Shown: piece by piece, positions 37,369 through 46,430 of the stretch
Layout: every line of letters starts with the position of its first letter
Numbering within the stretch: position 1 is the first letter of the stretch
Origin: Mesorhizobium sp. CA8
Lineage (GTDB): Bacteria > Pseudomonadota > Alphaproteobacteria > Rhizobiales > Rhizobiaceae
Assembly (NCBI RefSeq): GCF_020164955.1
Contig: NZ_JAIUHG010000007.1
Coordinates: 124,001 to 188,000, forward strand
Direction of reading: 5' to 3'
Length of the DNA: 64,000 nt
Translations under genes and position numbers: made by a program
The notes under the pieces: model-generated
Database searches by the model: none
The model's input: the letters and a program-made list of their open reading frames with translations, nothing else
Told to the model about the DNA's origin: nothing

Positions 37369-38318
37369 GCGATGTGCACCTCCCCCGCATCCTGGCGATC
37401 GCTGACCGGCCCGGCTGGGCGATCGATAGTAAGACCCAAAATCTCCGGCGCGTGCTGGAAAGAAGGTTCGAGATCATCAAGCGATTTCAGCACGATGTGA
37501 CTGAGTCCGACGTAAACGCCGCGGACATCGTGCTCATCTTTTATTGGTTCCAAATCGCGAAGCTGCCCCTACCGGAATCGATCCTCGCCCGGCGGTCTGA
37601 TAGGCTGCTGATCGGGATCTGCAGCCACAGAGAGCTGGAGGGCGAATTCCGCGAGCCCGGGCTCGCCACCCTGCAGCGGCTGGCGCGCGCTGTTTTTGTC
37701 AATAATCGGAGGCTTGAGCACGAATACGGTCCTCTACTGCGTGTTCCGGTCCACTACACGCCCAACGGAGTCGACACGACATTCTTTTGTCCTACACAGG
37801 AGCCACGACCCTGTTCTGGCGAGCTCCGCGTCGGATGGGCGGGAAGTCTCAGCAACCATGGTCCGGCACATCGCGGCTTCCACGATGTCATTGAACCCGC
37901 GGTCGCTGCCATGCCGGGCGTGAGACTACTGACTGCGGTTCGGGAGCAACGCTGGCGTAACCGCGACGAGATGCTCGACTTCTACCGGGATCTCGACGTT
38001 TATGTCTGCGCCAGTCGCAGCGAAGGCACTCCCAATCCATGTTTGGAAGCGGCGGCATGCGGTGTCCCCTTGGTGACGACCCGTGTGGGAAACATGCCCG
38101 AGTTGATCCGGGATGGCGACAACGGACTGTTCTTCGATGGAACTGCGGAAGGGCTTGCGAACAAGCTCGCCGTGTTGCGGGACACGCCATCGCTCGGGTC
38201 GCGGATGGCCGTCCGCATGATCAAGACGATCCGGGAGTGGGATTGGCGCGTGCAGGCGGAGCACTACGCGCAGATGTTTAGCTCGGTGCTCGCTGCGGAC
38301 CGAGGGGGCAACCTATAA
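37365..38318 (+). CDS. Glycosyltransferase family 1/4 protein (317 aa)
   Basis: A GT-B fold transferase. The nucleotide-sugar half has GWAGSLSNHGPAHRG, DVYVCASRSEGTPNPCLEAAACGVPLVTTRVGNMPELI, the classic EGxxxxxLEAxAxGxP pattern near 222-237. The N-terminal half is short and contains FYWFQIAKLP and PNGVD. It starts at a GTG overlapping the upstream gene. With the GT2, the sulfotransferase and the acyltransferase it forms the surface-glycan cargo of the island. Confidence 0.82.
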   Translation: MSDVHLPRILAIADRPGWAIDSKTQNLRRVLERRFEIIKRFQHDVTESDVNAADIVLIFYWFQIAKLPLPESILARRSDRLLIGICSHRELEGEFREPGLATLQRLARAVFVNNRRLEHEYGPLLRVPVHYTPNGVDTTFFCPTQEPRPCSGELRVGWAGSLSNHGPAHRGFHDVIEPAVAAMPGVRLLTAVREQRWRNRDEMLDFYRDLDVYVCASRSEGTPNPCLEAAACGVPLVTTRVGNMPELIRDGDNGLFFDGTAEGLANKLAVLRDTPSLGSRMAVRMIKTIREWDWRVQAEHYAQMFSSVLAADRGGNL

Positions 38319-38677
38319 GATGGGCGGATTCAGATGTGCGCTGCGAAACCCTGATCTGATATTGCCGTTTGGGGATGTCTTCATGCGTAACGGCGGCGTT
38401 GGCTCGCGCTGACAGCGGAAAACTTCATTCTCGACGGCGAGACGATCGTGCTCAACAAAAAGGGCCTGTCGGCCGGGCCTACCTGGTTTCTGAACTCAGG
38501 GGCAAGGTCCGCCGCCCAATGTGCGGCTCGCACGAGGTCGCGATACGCCGGGCGATGCCGGCGTTCAAAAAGTAGGCGGTCAATAGGTTTTACAACTGCA
38601 CCGTAACCTATTGATTTGCTTTGCACCGGTTTGGCACGGTTTTACAGCCAAGCTTCTGGTATCATGCCGAAAGGGCT
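38319..38677. other. Island right-end non-coding stretch with gene remnants
   Basis: A coding-like fragment runs from about 38403 (LTAENFILDGETIVLNKKGLSAGPT), then drifts between frames; it may be a scrap of a nucleotidyltransferase or phage gene, but I cannot name it. From 38585 the sequence turns A/T-rich, with TTTTACAACTG (38588) and CGGTTTTACAGCCA (38637-38650), and then the att repeat. No intact gene is supported. Confidence 0.45.
38637..38650 (+). repeat. Candidate arm-type site, right end
   Basis: CGGTTTTACAGCCA is identical and in the same orientation to 29786-29799. It lies 27 bases inside the right att repeat. Confidence 0.45.
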
Positions 38678-38726
38678 AGCTTCCCAAGCTGAACGCGCGG
38701 GTTCGATTCCCGCTACCCGCTCCAGC
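38678..38726 (+). repeat. attR-like direct repeat, island right end
   Basis: A 49-bp copy of the 3' part of tRNA-Gly (from the anticodon stem through CCA plus two bases). It lacks a 5' half, so it is not a functional tRNA. Confidence 0.9.
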
Positions 38727-38935
38727 TTGCGCCGGACAGGTTGAGTCAGACCTCACCAAGGGACCAAATTGCGCAACCGATTCGGGTCGGCTGCCGGGGG
38801 ATCGCGGGGCGGAATTGCATTGGGTCGACCCTCAGGCCGAGCAGTTTGCGCGAGGGTGAATTCGGCTGTCTGTAAGCGAAGGTTTGGGTCTTGCACACCA
38901 TGCAAGACCCAGTCAGCGATTCACCCGGTAGGCCC
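38727..38935. other. Intergenic stretch outside the island
   Basis: No gene is seen between attR and the end of the small exported protein. A short inverted repeat, GGTCTTGCAC-AC-CATGCAAGACC (about 38887-38909), lies near the end of the minus-strand gene and may act as its terminator. Confidence 0.35.
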
Positions 38936-39271
38936 CTAGAGCCGGAAGCCGATCCAGACGCGGCGACGCCAGCAGCGGACATGACGCCGGCCGTAACGCC
39001 AGTAGCGGCGGCAGACCCTTCTCCAAACGCGGCGCCGGCGGCGGCGGTAGTACCGGTCACGGTAGTACCGACGGCGGTAGTACTGAGCTGGCTGCAGCAG
39101 ATCGGCCTGGTCATCCTCCTCGTAGATGGCCGGATCCGGCTTGTCCAATTCATCGAGAATCCCGTTGCCTTTGGGGATGCCGGCAACCGCCTTGGCTGGT
39201 CCGGCCAGGCTTGCAAGCGCTGCCGCCCCCGCAACGCCAAGCATTCCAGTCAGAAACAACCGACGTTCCAT
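38936..39271 (-). CDS. Small exported, Arg/Tyr-rich protein with Tat-like signal (111 aa)
   Basis: The N-terminus MERRLFLTGMLGVAGAAALASLAGP has the RRxFL pattern of twin-arginine signals. The middle is acidic (DELDKPDPAIYEEDDQADL), and the C-terminal 45 residues are almost only Arg, Tyr, Trp and Val (YYRRRYYRDRYYRRRRRRVW). Similar proteins are common in Mesorhizobium by my recollection; the function is unknown, and nucleic-acid or envelope binding are guesses. GGGAGG precedes the ATG. Confidence 0.65.
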   Translation of the reverse strand: MERRLFLTGMLGVAGAAALASLAGPAKAVAGIPKGNGILDELDKPDPAIYEEDDQADLLQPAQYYRRRYYRDRYYRRRRRRVWRRVCRRYWRYGRRHVRCWRRRVWIGFRL

Positions 39272-39374
39272 CGAAACCTCCCGAGCCGTCGAGCATCGGC
39301 AGCCTTCCCTCACCCGCAACGGGTTCCAGCGAGCGACCGATCGGTTTGAACGTACAAGTAGCATTCTCGTTCCA

Positions 39375-40364
39375 TTAGCCCACCTCGCGCAAAATGAAGT
39401 CGTGCAGCATTTTGGCTGCGGGCGAGAGCACGCGGTTCTTGACCGTGATCAGGCTGTAGGGCCGGACTTCGATGTCGAACTCGGTCTGGACGACGTCGAT
39501 GGCGCCGGCCAGCCCGTCGCCGCCTTGAATGAACTTGGCGACCTGGATCGAGACCGGCGCGATGGCGTCGGACTGCGCCACCATCACCAAGGTGAGCAGC
39601 AGCGAGGAGGTGTTGAGGATGCGGTCGGGCAGCGGGATGTCGCGGTTCAAAAAGTTGCTTTCCATCGCCTGGCGCAGCGGCGAGCCGCCGGACTGGAACA
39701 CCCAGTCATAGGCCGCCGTGTCTTCCAGCCTCACCGCCTTGCCGCTCGCCAGCGGATGGCCGCGGCGCACGATGAGGCAGGCTTTCTCGACGCCGATAAC
39801 GCGCGATTCGAAAAGCCGCGGATTGAGGTCCTCGGGAATGCGGGCGATGATGAAGTCGTGGCGCGATGCGATCAGCTCGCGGGCGAGCACGTTCGAAGTT
39901 TCGACCTGCATGGTGATCTCGATGCGCGGATAGATGCGGCGAATCTCGCGGATCGCCGGCACCGCGAGCTCGATGGCCGGCGCCGTGACCGCGCCGAGAA
40001 ACACCGAGCCGCCCTTGCCGGCCTTGAGCTCGGCAATCTCGCGGTCGGCCTCGCGCATCTCCAGCAAGATCGAGCGGGCGCGGCGAGCGAGCGCCTGGCC
40101 GTAAGGGGTCAGCGTCACGCCGCGTGGCAGCCGCTCGCACAACTTCACGTCGAGCACCGCCTCCATCTCGGCGATCATGCGCGAGGCTGCCGGCTGGGAG
40201 ATGTTCATGACCTGGGCGGCGGCGCTCACCCGGCCGTGATCGTCCAGCGCGGTGATCATGCGCATGTGCCGAAGACTGAGGCCGCTGCGCAGCAGCGTCT
40301 CGCCGTCTCCCGGCAATTTCTCGTAACTTGCTGAAATCACATCAGGATCATGCAATGCCGCCAT
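39375..40364 (-). CDS. gbpR: LysR-family regulator, GbpR-like
   Basis: A 329-residue LysR regulator: helix-turn-helix GRVSAAAQVMNISQPAASRMIAEMEA (about 44-69), then an effector domain with SVFLGAVTAPAIELAVPAI and SDAIAPVS. It diverges from chvE exactly as GbpR does in Agrobacterium, where it controls chvE in response to sugars such as galactose and arabinose. The name rests mainly on that synteny. GAGG lies upstream of the ATG. Confidence 0.85.
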   Translation of the reverse strand: MAALHDPDVISASYEKLPGDGETLLRSGLSLRHMRMITALDDHGRVSAAAQVMNISQPAASRMIAEMEAVLDVKLCERLPRGVTLTPYGQALARRARSILLEMREADREIAELKAGKGGSVFLGAVTAPAIELAVPAIREIRRIYPRIEITMQVETSNVLARELIASRHDFIIARIPEDLNPRLFESRVIGVEKACLIVRRGHPLASGKAVRLEDTAAYDWVFQSGGSPLRQAMESNFLNRDIPLPDRILNTSSLLLTLVMVAQSDAIAPVSIQVAKFIQGGDGLAGAIDVVQTEFDIEVRPYSLITVKNRVLSPAAKMLHDFILREVG

Positions 40365-40656
40365 GGATTGAGGCCTCTCCGCCGGATTTCCATCTGCCGT
40401 TCAAGCTATACCAGTTTCGATATAGCAACCAGCAAAGATCGCATTTGACAGTTATGTCAAAGGGACCCACCCTTCGCGCGTTCCGAGACGCAACGGTCGG
40501 CAACGAGCAAATTCGTATCGATTGAAACTGCGTCGGGGGACCGATTGGGAGGATACCGGAGATCGATAAAGCCGACAGTGGCGCGCCAGCGCACCTGCTC
40601 GACTGCGCGGCCCGCGAAGCCCCGAGGTGTCGCGTCCATCAACCAGGGAGAGTAAC
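40365..40656. promoter_or_regulatory. Divergent gbpR / chvE control region with two palindromes
   Basis: This 292-bp region has two clear inverted repeats: GCTATA-N10-TATAGC (40405-40426) and TTTGACA-GTTA-TGTCAAA (40444-40461), the latter perfect with 7-bp arms. Both lie nearer the gbpR side. The second has LysR-like T-N11-A content and is a good candidate GbpR operator; the first overlaps A/T-rich promoter-like sequence. Assignments are inferred. Confidence 0.5.
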
Positions 40657-41727
40657 GTGAAGATCATCAAGACGCTGGCCGCCGTGGCGGCCCTTGGCAT
40701 TGCCGCCATGAGCTATTCGGCACACGCAGCCGACAAGGGCCTCATCGGTGTGCTGATGCCGACCAAGACCTCGCAGCGCTGGATCAACGACGGCGACGCC
40801 GTCAAATCCCAGCTCGAGAAGCTCGGCTATACCGTCGACCTGCAATATGCGCAGGACGATATCCCGAACCAGCTCAGCCAGCTGGAAAACGAAATCACCA
40901 AGGGCCCGAAGGCGCTGATCATCGCTTCGATCGACGGCACCACCATGGCCGACGCGCTGCAGAAGGCCAATGACGCCGGCGTCGTCGTCGTCGCCTACGA
41001 CCGTCTGATCAAGAAGACCCCGAATGTCGACTACTACACCACCTTCGACAATTTCGGCGTCGGCGTGATCCAGGCGAATTCGCTGGTCAAGGGCCTCAAG
41101 GAGCGCTTCCCGAACACCAAGCCGTGGAACGTCGAACTGTTCGGCGGCTCGCCGGACGACAACAATGCCTTCTTCTTCTACAATGGCGCGATGTCGGTCC
41201 TGCAGCCGCTGATCGACGACGGTTCGATCAAGATCAAGTCCGGCCAGATGGGCATGGACAAGGTAGGCACGCTGCGCTGGCTCGCCGCCACCGCCCAGGC
41301 GCGCATGGACAACCTGCTCTCGGCCAACTACTCGGACGGCAGCCGCGTCGATGGCGTTCTGTCGCCCTATGACGGCCTGTCGCGCGGCATCACCGCTTCG
41401 CTGCGCGCCGTCGGCTACGGCACGGAGGCACAGCCCTGGCCGATCGTGACCGGTCAGGACGCCGAGACCGCCTCGGTCAAGCTGATCATCTCGGGCGAAC
41501 AGTACTCGACCGTGTTCAAGGACACCCGCGAGTTGGCCAAGGCCACCGTGCAGCTGGTCGACAAGGTGCTCTCCGGCGGCAAGCCGGACGGCCTCGACAC
41601 CAAGACCTACAATAACGACGTCAAGGTCGTTCCCTCGATCCTGTTGACGCCGCATGAGGTCGACAAGTCGAACTACAAGGAACTGGTTGTCGACTCCGGC
41701 TACATCAAGGCCGACGAGCTGAAGTAA
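40657..41727 (+). CDS. chvE: Multiple sugar-binding periplasmic protein ChvE
   Basis: A 356-residue Peripla_BP_4-type binding protein close in length and motifs to Agrobacterium ChvE: signal peptide [24 protein letters not shown], then [52 protein letters not shown], and [13 protein letters not shown]. It feeds sugars to the GguAB importer, and in Agrobacterium it also presents sugars to VirA. The GTG start at 40657 has GGGAG six bases upstream. A strong hairpin with T run follows the stop. Confidence 0.93.
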   Translation: MKIIKTLAAVAALGIAAMSYSAHAADKGLIGVLMPTKTSQRWINDGDAVKSQLEKLGYTVDLQYAQDDIPNQLSQLENEITKGPKALIIASIDGTTMADALQKANDAGVVVVAYDRLIKKTPNVDYYTTFDNFGVGVIQANSLVKGLKERFPNTKPWNVELFGGSPDDNNAFFFYNGAMSVLQPLIDDGSIKIKSGQMGMDKVGTLRWLAATAQARMDNLLSANYSDGSRVDGVLSPYDGLSRGITASLRAVGYGTEAQPWPIVTGQDAETASVKLIISGEQYSTVFKDTRELAKATVQLVDKVLSGGKPDGLDTKTYNNDVKVVPSILLTPHEVDKSNYKELVVDSGYIKADELK

Positions 41728-41743
41728 TCCAGCCTCACAGGAA

Positions 41744-41773
41744 GGGGTCCTGCGCGACCGCAGGGCCCCTTTT
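41744..41773 (+). terminator. Hairpin with T run between chvE and gguA
   Basis: An 11-bp stem (GGGGTCCTGCG pairing CGCAGGGCCCC, one G-U) spans 41744-41769, followed by TTTT. As gguA lies 140 bases on in the same direction with no obvious strong promoter, partial termination or 3' protection of chvE mRNA is likely, giving more binding protein than ATPase. Confidence 0.75.
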
Positions 41774-41914
41774 CGTTCACAAGCGACACCGGTATTGTTT
41801 TTGCCGGCTTCTGCAGCGCTGTGCGCGGTCGCGGTGCTGACCAGACTGCAGTATGTTGATTTCGCGCATGACGCTTTCCGCGAATGGAAGGCAGGCGCCA
41901 GGGAGCAGAACCTC

Positions 41915-43450
41915 ATGGCCTCGACGATTTTGGAGATGCGCGACATCACCAAGACGTTTCCCGGCGTGAAGGCGTTGTCGAACGTCAATCTCAGCGTCGA
42001 GGAAGGTGAGATCCACGCCGTCGTCGGCGAGAACGGCGCCGGCAAGTCGACGCTGATGAAGGTGCTGTCGGGCGTCTATCCGTCCGGCACCTATGAAGGC
42101 CAGATCATCTTCCGCGGCCAGGAATGCCATTTCAAGGGCATTCACGACAGCGAGCATATCGGCATCGTCATCATCCACCAGGAGCTTGCGCTGGTGCCGA
42201 TGCTGTCGATCGCGGAAAACATCTTCCTCGGCAATGAGCATGCCAGCTATGGCGTCATCGACTGGGACGCCAACGAGACACGCACGGCCGCCCTGCTCAA
42301 GAAGGTCGGGCTCAAGGAGGATCCCAAGACGCTGATCACCAATATCGGCGTCGGCAAGCAGCAGCTGGTCGAGATCGCCAAGGCGCTCAGCAAGGAAGTG
42401 AAGCTCTTGATCCTCGACGAGCCGACGGCGTCGCTCAGCGAAAAGGACAGCCAGGCGCTGCTCGACCTTCTGCTCGAGTTCAAGCGACAGGGCATGACCT
42501 CGATCCTGATCTCGCACAAGCTCAACGAAGTGAACCGGGTCGCCGACAAGGTGACGGTGATCCGCGACGGGCGCACCATCGAGACTCTGCCGAGGAAAGA
42601 TATCTCGGAAGACCGCATCATCACCTCGATGGTCGGCCGCTCGCTCGACGACCGCTATCCGCCGCGAGAGCCGCAGATCGGCGAGGTCATCTTCGAGGTC
42701 AAGGACTGGTCGGTCTACCACCCGATCCACGCCGAACGGCAGGTGATCAAGAACGTCAACCTCAATGTGCGCAAGGGCGAGGTGGTGGGCATTGCCGGGC
42801 TGATGGGCGCCGGCCGCACCGAATTCGCGATGAGCCTGTTCGGCCGCTCCTATGGCCGGCACATCACCGGCGAGGTTCTGCTTAGAGGCAGGCCGCTCGA
42901 CCTCTCATCGGTGAGCAGAGCGGTGGAGAACCGCATCGCCTACGTCACCGAGGATCGCAAGACCTACGGCCTCAACCTCATCGACCACATCAAGCACAAC
43001 GTGACTTTGGCCAACCTCTCCGGCGTTTCCAGCCGCGGCGTCATCGACGACATGCGCGAGATGAGCGTCGCCAACGACTACCGCAAGAAGACCAACATCC
43101 GCGCCTCCAGCGTCTATCAGCTGACCGGCAATCTTTCGGGCGGCAACCAGCAGAAGGTGGTGCTGTCGAAATGGCTGTTCGCCGATCCGGAAGTGCTGAT
43201 CCTCGACGAGCCGACGCGTGGCATTGACGTCGGCGCCAAGTACGAAATCTATACGATCATCGCCCGCCTCGCCGCCGAGGGCAAAGCGATCATCGTCATC
43301 TCGTCGGAAATGCCTGAACTGCTCGGCATCACCGACCGCATCTATGTGATGAACGAAGGACGCATCGTCGGCGAAATGGCGGCAAGCGACGCCAGCCAGG
43401 AAAAAATCATGCGCGCCATCGTTCGGGGAGAAGGAAAAAAAGCATCATGA
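41915..43450 (+). CDS. gguA: Sugar ABC transporter ATP-binding protein GguA
   Basis: A 511-residue duplicated ATPase of the XylG/MglA class. The first half has Walker [10 protein letters not shown] (about 38-46), then [15 protein letters not shown] and [15 protein letters not shown]. The second half has GLMGAGRTE, signature [16 protein letters not shown] and [13 protein letters not shown]. The ATG at 41915 is chosen for family length with GGGAG upstream; the frame extends to 41795 without support. It overlaps gguB by ATGA. Confidence 0.92.
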   Translation: MASTILEMRDITKTFPGVKALSNVNLSVEEGEIHAVVGENGAGKSTLMKVLSGVYPSGTYEGQIIFRGQECHFKGIHDSEHIGIVIIHQELALVPMLSIAENIFLGNEHASYGVIDWDANETRTAALLKKVGLKEDPKTLITNIGVGKQQLVEIAKALSKEVKLLILDEPTASLSEKDSQALLDLLLEFKRQGMTSILISHKLNEVNRVADKVTVIRDGRTIETLPRKDISEDRIITSMVGRSLDDRYPPREPQIGEVIFEVKDWSVYHPIHAERQVIKNVNLNVRKGEVVGIAGLMGAGRTEFAMSLFGRSYGRHITGEVLLRGRPLDLSSVSRAVENRIAYVTEDRKTYGLNLIDHIKHNVTLANLSGVSSRGVIDDMREMSVANDYRKKTNIRASSVYQLTGNLSGGNQQKVVLSKWLFADPEVLILDEPTRGIDVGAKYEIYTIIARLAAEGKAIIVISSEMPELLGITDRIYVMNEGRIVGEMAASDASQEKIMRAIVRGEGKKAS

Positions 43451-44739
43451 GCACAGAAAGCGCTCCCGCGCCGCAGAGCGGCGTCGCCGAGGACGTCAAG
43501 CAGGGTCCACGCGTCGCCGTGTCGGCGCTGACGACGAACCTGCGCGAATACGGCCTGATCATCGCGCTGATCGTGATCATGCTGTTCTTCCAGTACACGA
43601 CGTCGGGAACGCTGTTCAAACCGGTCAACCTCAGCAATCTGGTGCAGCAGAACTCGTTCATCATCGTGATGGCGCTCGGCATGCTCTTGGTGATCGTCGC
43701 CGGCTATATCGACCTCAGCGTGGGATCGGTCGCCGGCTTCATCGGCGCGCTGGCGGCGATGATGATGGTCATCTGGCCGCTCGGGATATTCTCGAATCCG
43801 CTGGTGGTCTCGATTGTCTGCCTGATCGTCGGCGCGCTGATCGGCGCGGCGCAAGGCTACTGGATCGCCTATCACCGGATCCCGAGCTTCATCGTGACGC
43901 TGGCGGGCATGCTGATCTTCCGCGGCATCTGCCAGGCGCTGCTTGGCGGCGGCTCCTCGGTCGGCCCGCTGCCGGACAGCTTCAAGGCGCTGAGCTCGGG
44001 TTTTATCCCGGACGTCATCGGTCCGCTGACGCTGATCCCGCCGACGGTGAATGCCGCCGGCAAGACGATCGTCGGCAGCGGCTTGACACTGCATATGACG
44101 ACGGTCGTGCTCGGTCTGATCGCGGTCCTCGCATATGCCTATTTCGGCTTCCGGACGCGGCGCAAGCGCGAGCGTCATGGCTATGAGGCGGAGCCCTTCC
44201 CGCTCTTCGTCATCAAGACGCTGGTCGGCAGCGCGCTGGCGCTCTTCCTGGTCTTCCAGTTCGCCAGCTACAGGGGCCTGCCGGTCGTGCTGCTGGTGAT
44301 GGGCGTGCTGATCTCGCTCTTCGTCTTCGTCACCAAACGTATGACCATCGGCCGCCGCATCTATGCCATGGGCGGCAACGCCAAGGCCGCGCAGCTCTCG
44401 GGCATCAACACCGAAAGGCTGACGCTGCTCGTCTTCATCAATATGGGCGTGCTGTCAGCGCTGGGCGGCCTGATCATCGCGGCGCGCCTCGGCCAGGCCG
44501 TGCCGGCGGCGGGTCTCGGCAGCGAGCTCGACGTCATTGCGGCGGTCTTCATCGGCGGCGCCTCGGCAATGGGCGGCGTCGGCCAGGTGATCGGCGCGGT
44601 GGTCGGCGGCTTCATCATGGGCGTGATGAACAACGGCATGTCGATCATGGGCGTCAATGTCGACTGGCAGCAGGTGGTCAAGGGTCTGGTGCTGCTCGGC
44701 GCGGTCATCTTCGACGTCTACAACAAGAACAAGGCTTAA
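43447..44739 (+). CDS. gguB: Sugar ABC transporter permease GguB
   Basis: A 430-residue inner-membrane permease of the RbsC/XylH family. A hydrophilic N-terminal tail of about 35 residues is followed by some ten hydrophobic segments, with [33 protein letters not shown] and [19 protein letters not shown] as hallmark loops. A longer cytoplasmic insertion ([19 protein letters not shown]) is typical of GguB/XylH. Its start overlaps gguA. It forms the channel of the ChvE-GguAB importer. Confidence 0.92.
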   Translation: MSTESAPAPQSGVAEDVKQGPRVAVSALTTNLREYGLIIALIVIMLFFQYTTSGTLFKPVNLSNLVQQNSFIIVMALGMLLVIVAGYIDLSVGSVAGFIGALAAMMMVIWPLGIFSNPLVVSIVCLIVGALIGAAQGYWIAYHRIPSFIVTLAGMLIFRGICQALLGGGSSVGPLPDSFKALSSGFIPDVIGPLTLIPPTVNAAGKTIVGSGLTLHMTTVVLGLIAVLAYAYFGFRTRRKRERHGYEAEPFPLFVIKTLVGSALALFLVFQFASYRGLPVVLLVMGVLISLFVFVTKRMTIGRRIYAMGGNAKAAQLSGINTERLTLLVFINMGVLSALGGLIIAARLGQAVPAAGLGSELDVIAAVFIGGASAMGGVGQVIGAVVGGFIMGVMNNGMSIMGVNVDWQQVVKGLVLLGAVIFDVYNKNKA

Positions 44740-44866
44740 GGGCCGGAGCAAGGTTCAGGAGGCATACGGGTTTCAGATCGCGAAGCTGCCGGCAGCCCGT
44801 CGGCGTCAAGAAGTCCCGACAAGGACCAGGCTCGCGAGCGCAATCCGGACGAAGAAATTCAACCGT

Positions 44867-44886
44867 GGCGTGGATCGCTCCACGCC
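44867..44886 (+). repeat. Hairpin in the gguB-gguC gap
   Basis: GGCGTGG (44867-44873) and CCACGCC (44880-44886) form a perfect 7-bp stem with a 6-base loop. There is no T run, so simple termination is unlikely; mRNA processing or stability is possible. Confidence 0.45.
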
Positions 44887-44939
44887 GCGCCCGGTAAGGT
44901 TTGCCCGCAGGCAGCCGTAGAAATGAGAGAGGATTGAAC

Positions 44940-45935
44940 ATGCTGATCTCCCAGATCCTCGACGACGCCGAGACGATCCGCGTCGTCGCCCGCAATGGCG
45001 GCGGCAAGACCAGGGTCATCAATGGCGCGCGCAGCGTCTATTCGCTGGCCATGGAGGCCGCGCGCACCGGCACAGGCCTCGAGGCATTGATCGAGCGCAA
45101 GGGCTATGGCGAGACGGTCGATCTCGATGCCGTCTATAAGAGGGGCAGGCTGGTCTCGCCGATCAACCATCCGGATCCCGCGCACCTGCATCTCACCGGC
45201 ACGGGGCTGACGCATCTCGGCTCCGCGGCAACGCGCGATTCCATGCACAAGAAGCTCAGCGAGGGCGGCGAGGCGGAACTCACCGATTCCATGAAGATGT
45301 TCCGCATGGGTCTCGAAGGTGGCAAGCCGGCCAAAGGCCAGGTCGGCGTGCAGCCGGAATGGTTCTACAAGGGCAACGGCACGATGGCGGTGGCGCCGGG
45401 CGCGCCGCTGATGTCTCCGGCCTTCGCGCAAGACGGCGGCGAGGAGCCCGAGATCGCCGGCATCTATGTGATCGGCGATGACGGCGCGCCGTTCCGCGTC
45501 GGCTTCACGCTGTCGAACGAGTTCTCCGATCACGTCACCGAGCGGGTGAATTATCTGTTCCTCGCCCATTCCAAGCTGCGCAATGCCTCGTTCGGCCCTG
45601 AAATCTTGATCGGCGACCTGCCCGCCGACATCCGCGGCGCCTCGCGCATCTGGCGCGACGGCAAGCTGCTCTGGGAAAAGCCGTTCCTGTCGGGCGAGGC
45701 GAACATGTCGCACACCATTGCCAATCTCGAGCACCACCATTTCAAATATTCGGCGTTCCGGCAGCCGGGCGACGTGCATGTGCATATGTTCGGCACCGCG
45801 ACGCTCTCCTTCGCTGACGGCATCAAGACGGAGGCCGGCGATACGTTCGAGATCGAGGCGCCGGATTTCGGCCTGCCGCTGCGCAATCCGCTGGAGATCG
45901 AGAAGCCGGTGAAGGTGGCGGTGAAGGCGCTGTAG
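44940..45935 (+). CDS. gguC: GguC family protein (fumarylacetoacetate-hydrolase-like)
   Basis: A 331-residue protein matching GguC, the last gene of the gguABC set. The C-terminal part (LSNEFSDHVTERVNYLFLAHSKLR, FGPEILIGDLP, HHHFKYSAFRQPGDVHVHMFGTATLSF) resembles the FAH fold of sugar-acid dehydratases and hydrolases, suggesting breakdown of an arabinose- or galactose-derived acid. ATG 44940 has AGAGG upstream. In Agrobacterium gguC was reported not to be needed for uptake; the enzymatic role is inferred. Confidence 0.87.
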   Translation: MLISQILDDAETIRVVARNGGGKTRVINGARSVYSLAMEAARTGTGLEALIERKGYGETVDLDAVYKRGRLVSPINHPDPAHLHLTGTGLTHLGSAATRDSMHKKLSEGGEAELTDSMKMFRMGLEGGKPAKGQVGVQPEWFYKGNGTMAVAPGAPLMSPAFAQDGGEEPEIAGIYVIGDDGAPFRVGFTLSNEFSDHVTERVNYLFLAHSKLRNASFGPEILIGDLPADIRGASRIWRDGKLLWEKPFLSGEANMSHTIANLEHHHFKYSAFRQPGDVHVHMFGTATLSFADGIKTEAGDTFEIEAPDFGLPLRNPLEIEKPVKVAVKAL

Positions 45936-45954
45936 CGCCAAGGCCTGGGAGGAA

Positions 45955-46407
45955 ATGGACCGGAAGCGGATCGGCGCTGTGTTGGTGGGCTTGATGCTTG
46001 CCCTCGCCTGCATGTCTTCCACGGCTCACAGCGCCGCCAAATGCAGCCCGAAGTCCTACAGCCAAGCCCGATCGGGGATGACGAGCCAGCTTCTCGCCAC
46101 CGGCTATTCGAAACCGCAAGTGACCTTTTTGATGCGCAATGCGGATCGGATAACGTCCGCGCTGCGCGCCGACAAACTGAACGACAAGGCCAAGGCCTGC
46201 GGCATAGACTCCGCGCGAGCCTATGTCCTCGGATGCCTCGACAAGCAGTTGTTCCCCCTGCGGGCGGGCTCAAGCTCCCAGCTTGATGAGACCAAGCAAA
46301 CCGAAGGGTTTTGGGGCAGGAAGCGCCTGGCTGAGCGCGAGCTGCTCTACATCGGCCACTTTCACGCCTGTCTGGGCGCAGCTCAACGATTTCTGTTTCG
46401 CGGCTGA
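45955..46407 (+). CDS. Predicted exported protein (150 aa), unknown
   Basis: A signal peptide (MDRKRIGAVLVGLMLALACMSSTAHS, cleavage near 26) precedes a mature part with four Cys residues (KCSPKSY, KACGID, LGCLDK, HACLGA), which may form disulfides. No family is recognised. It starts 19 bases after gguC with GGGAGG next to the ATG, so it is likely cotranscribed with the ggu genes; any functional link is open. It is convergent with the dCTP deaminase gene. Confidence 0.6.
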   Translation: MDRKRIGAVLVGLMLALACMSSTAHSAAKCSPKSYSQARSGMTSQLLATGYSKPQVTFLMRNADRITSALRADKLNDKAKACGIDSARAYVLGCLDKQLFPLRAGSSSQLDETKQTEGFWGRKRLAERELLYIGHFHACLGAAQRFLFRG

Positions 46408-46430
46408 CTGCCAACCGAACTCAGCGGCGC

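Larger units (their letters stand above)
29690..38726. mobile_element. Genomic island integrated in tRNA-Gly(CCC), about 9 kb, integrase not found
   Basis: The boundaries are a perfect 49-bp direct repeat (29690-29738 and 38678-38726), offset 8988 bp. The cargo differs from the flanks: phage lysis genes, surface-modification genes, HEPN-like and PIN-like genes, remnants, and visibly more A/T in many codons of the acyltransferase, sulfotransferase and glycosyltransferases. No tyrosine or serine recombinase, excisionase or replication gene is seen between the repeats, so the element is probably decayed or depends on a helper. It is best called a remnant prophage or satellite-like island. Confidence 0.85.

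Noticed and set aside
38403..38575. Integrase fragment at the island right end
   Set aside because: The readable piece (LTAENFILDGETIVLN) lacks any tyrosine-recombinase motif (no R..HxxR..Y), so calling it an integrase remnant is not justified.
38678..38726. Second tRNA-Gly gene
   Set aside because: Only the 3' half is present; the acceptor 5' strand and D arm are missing.
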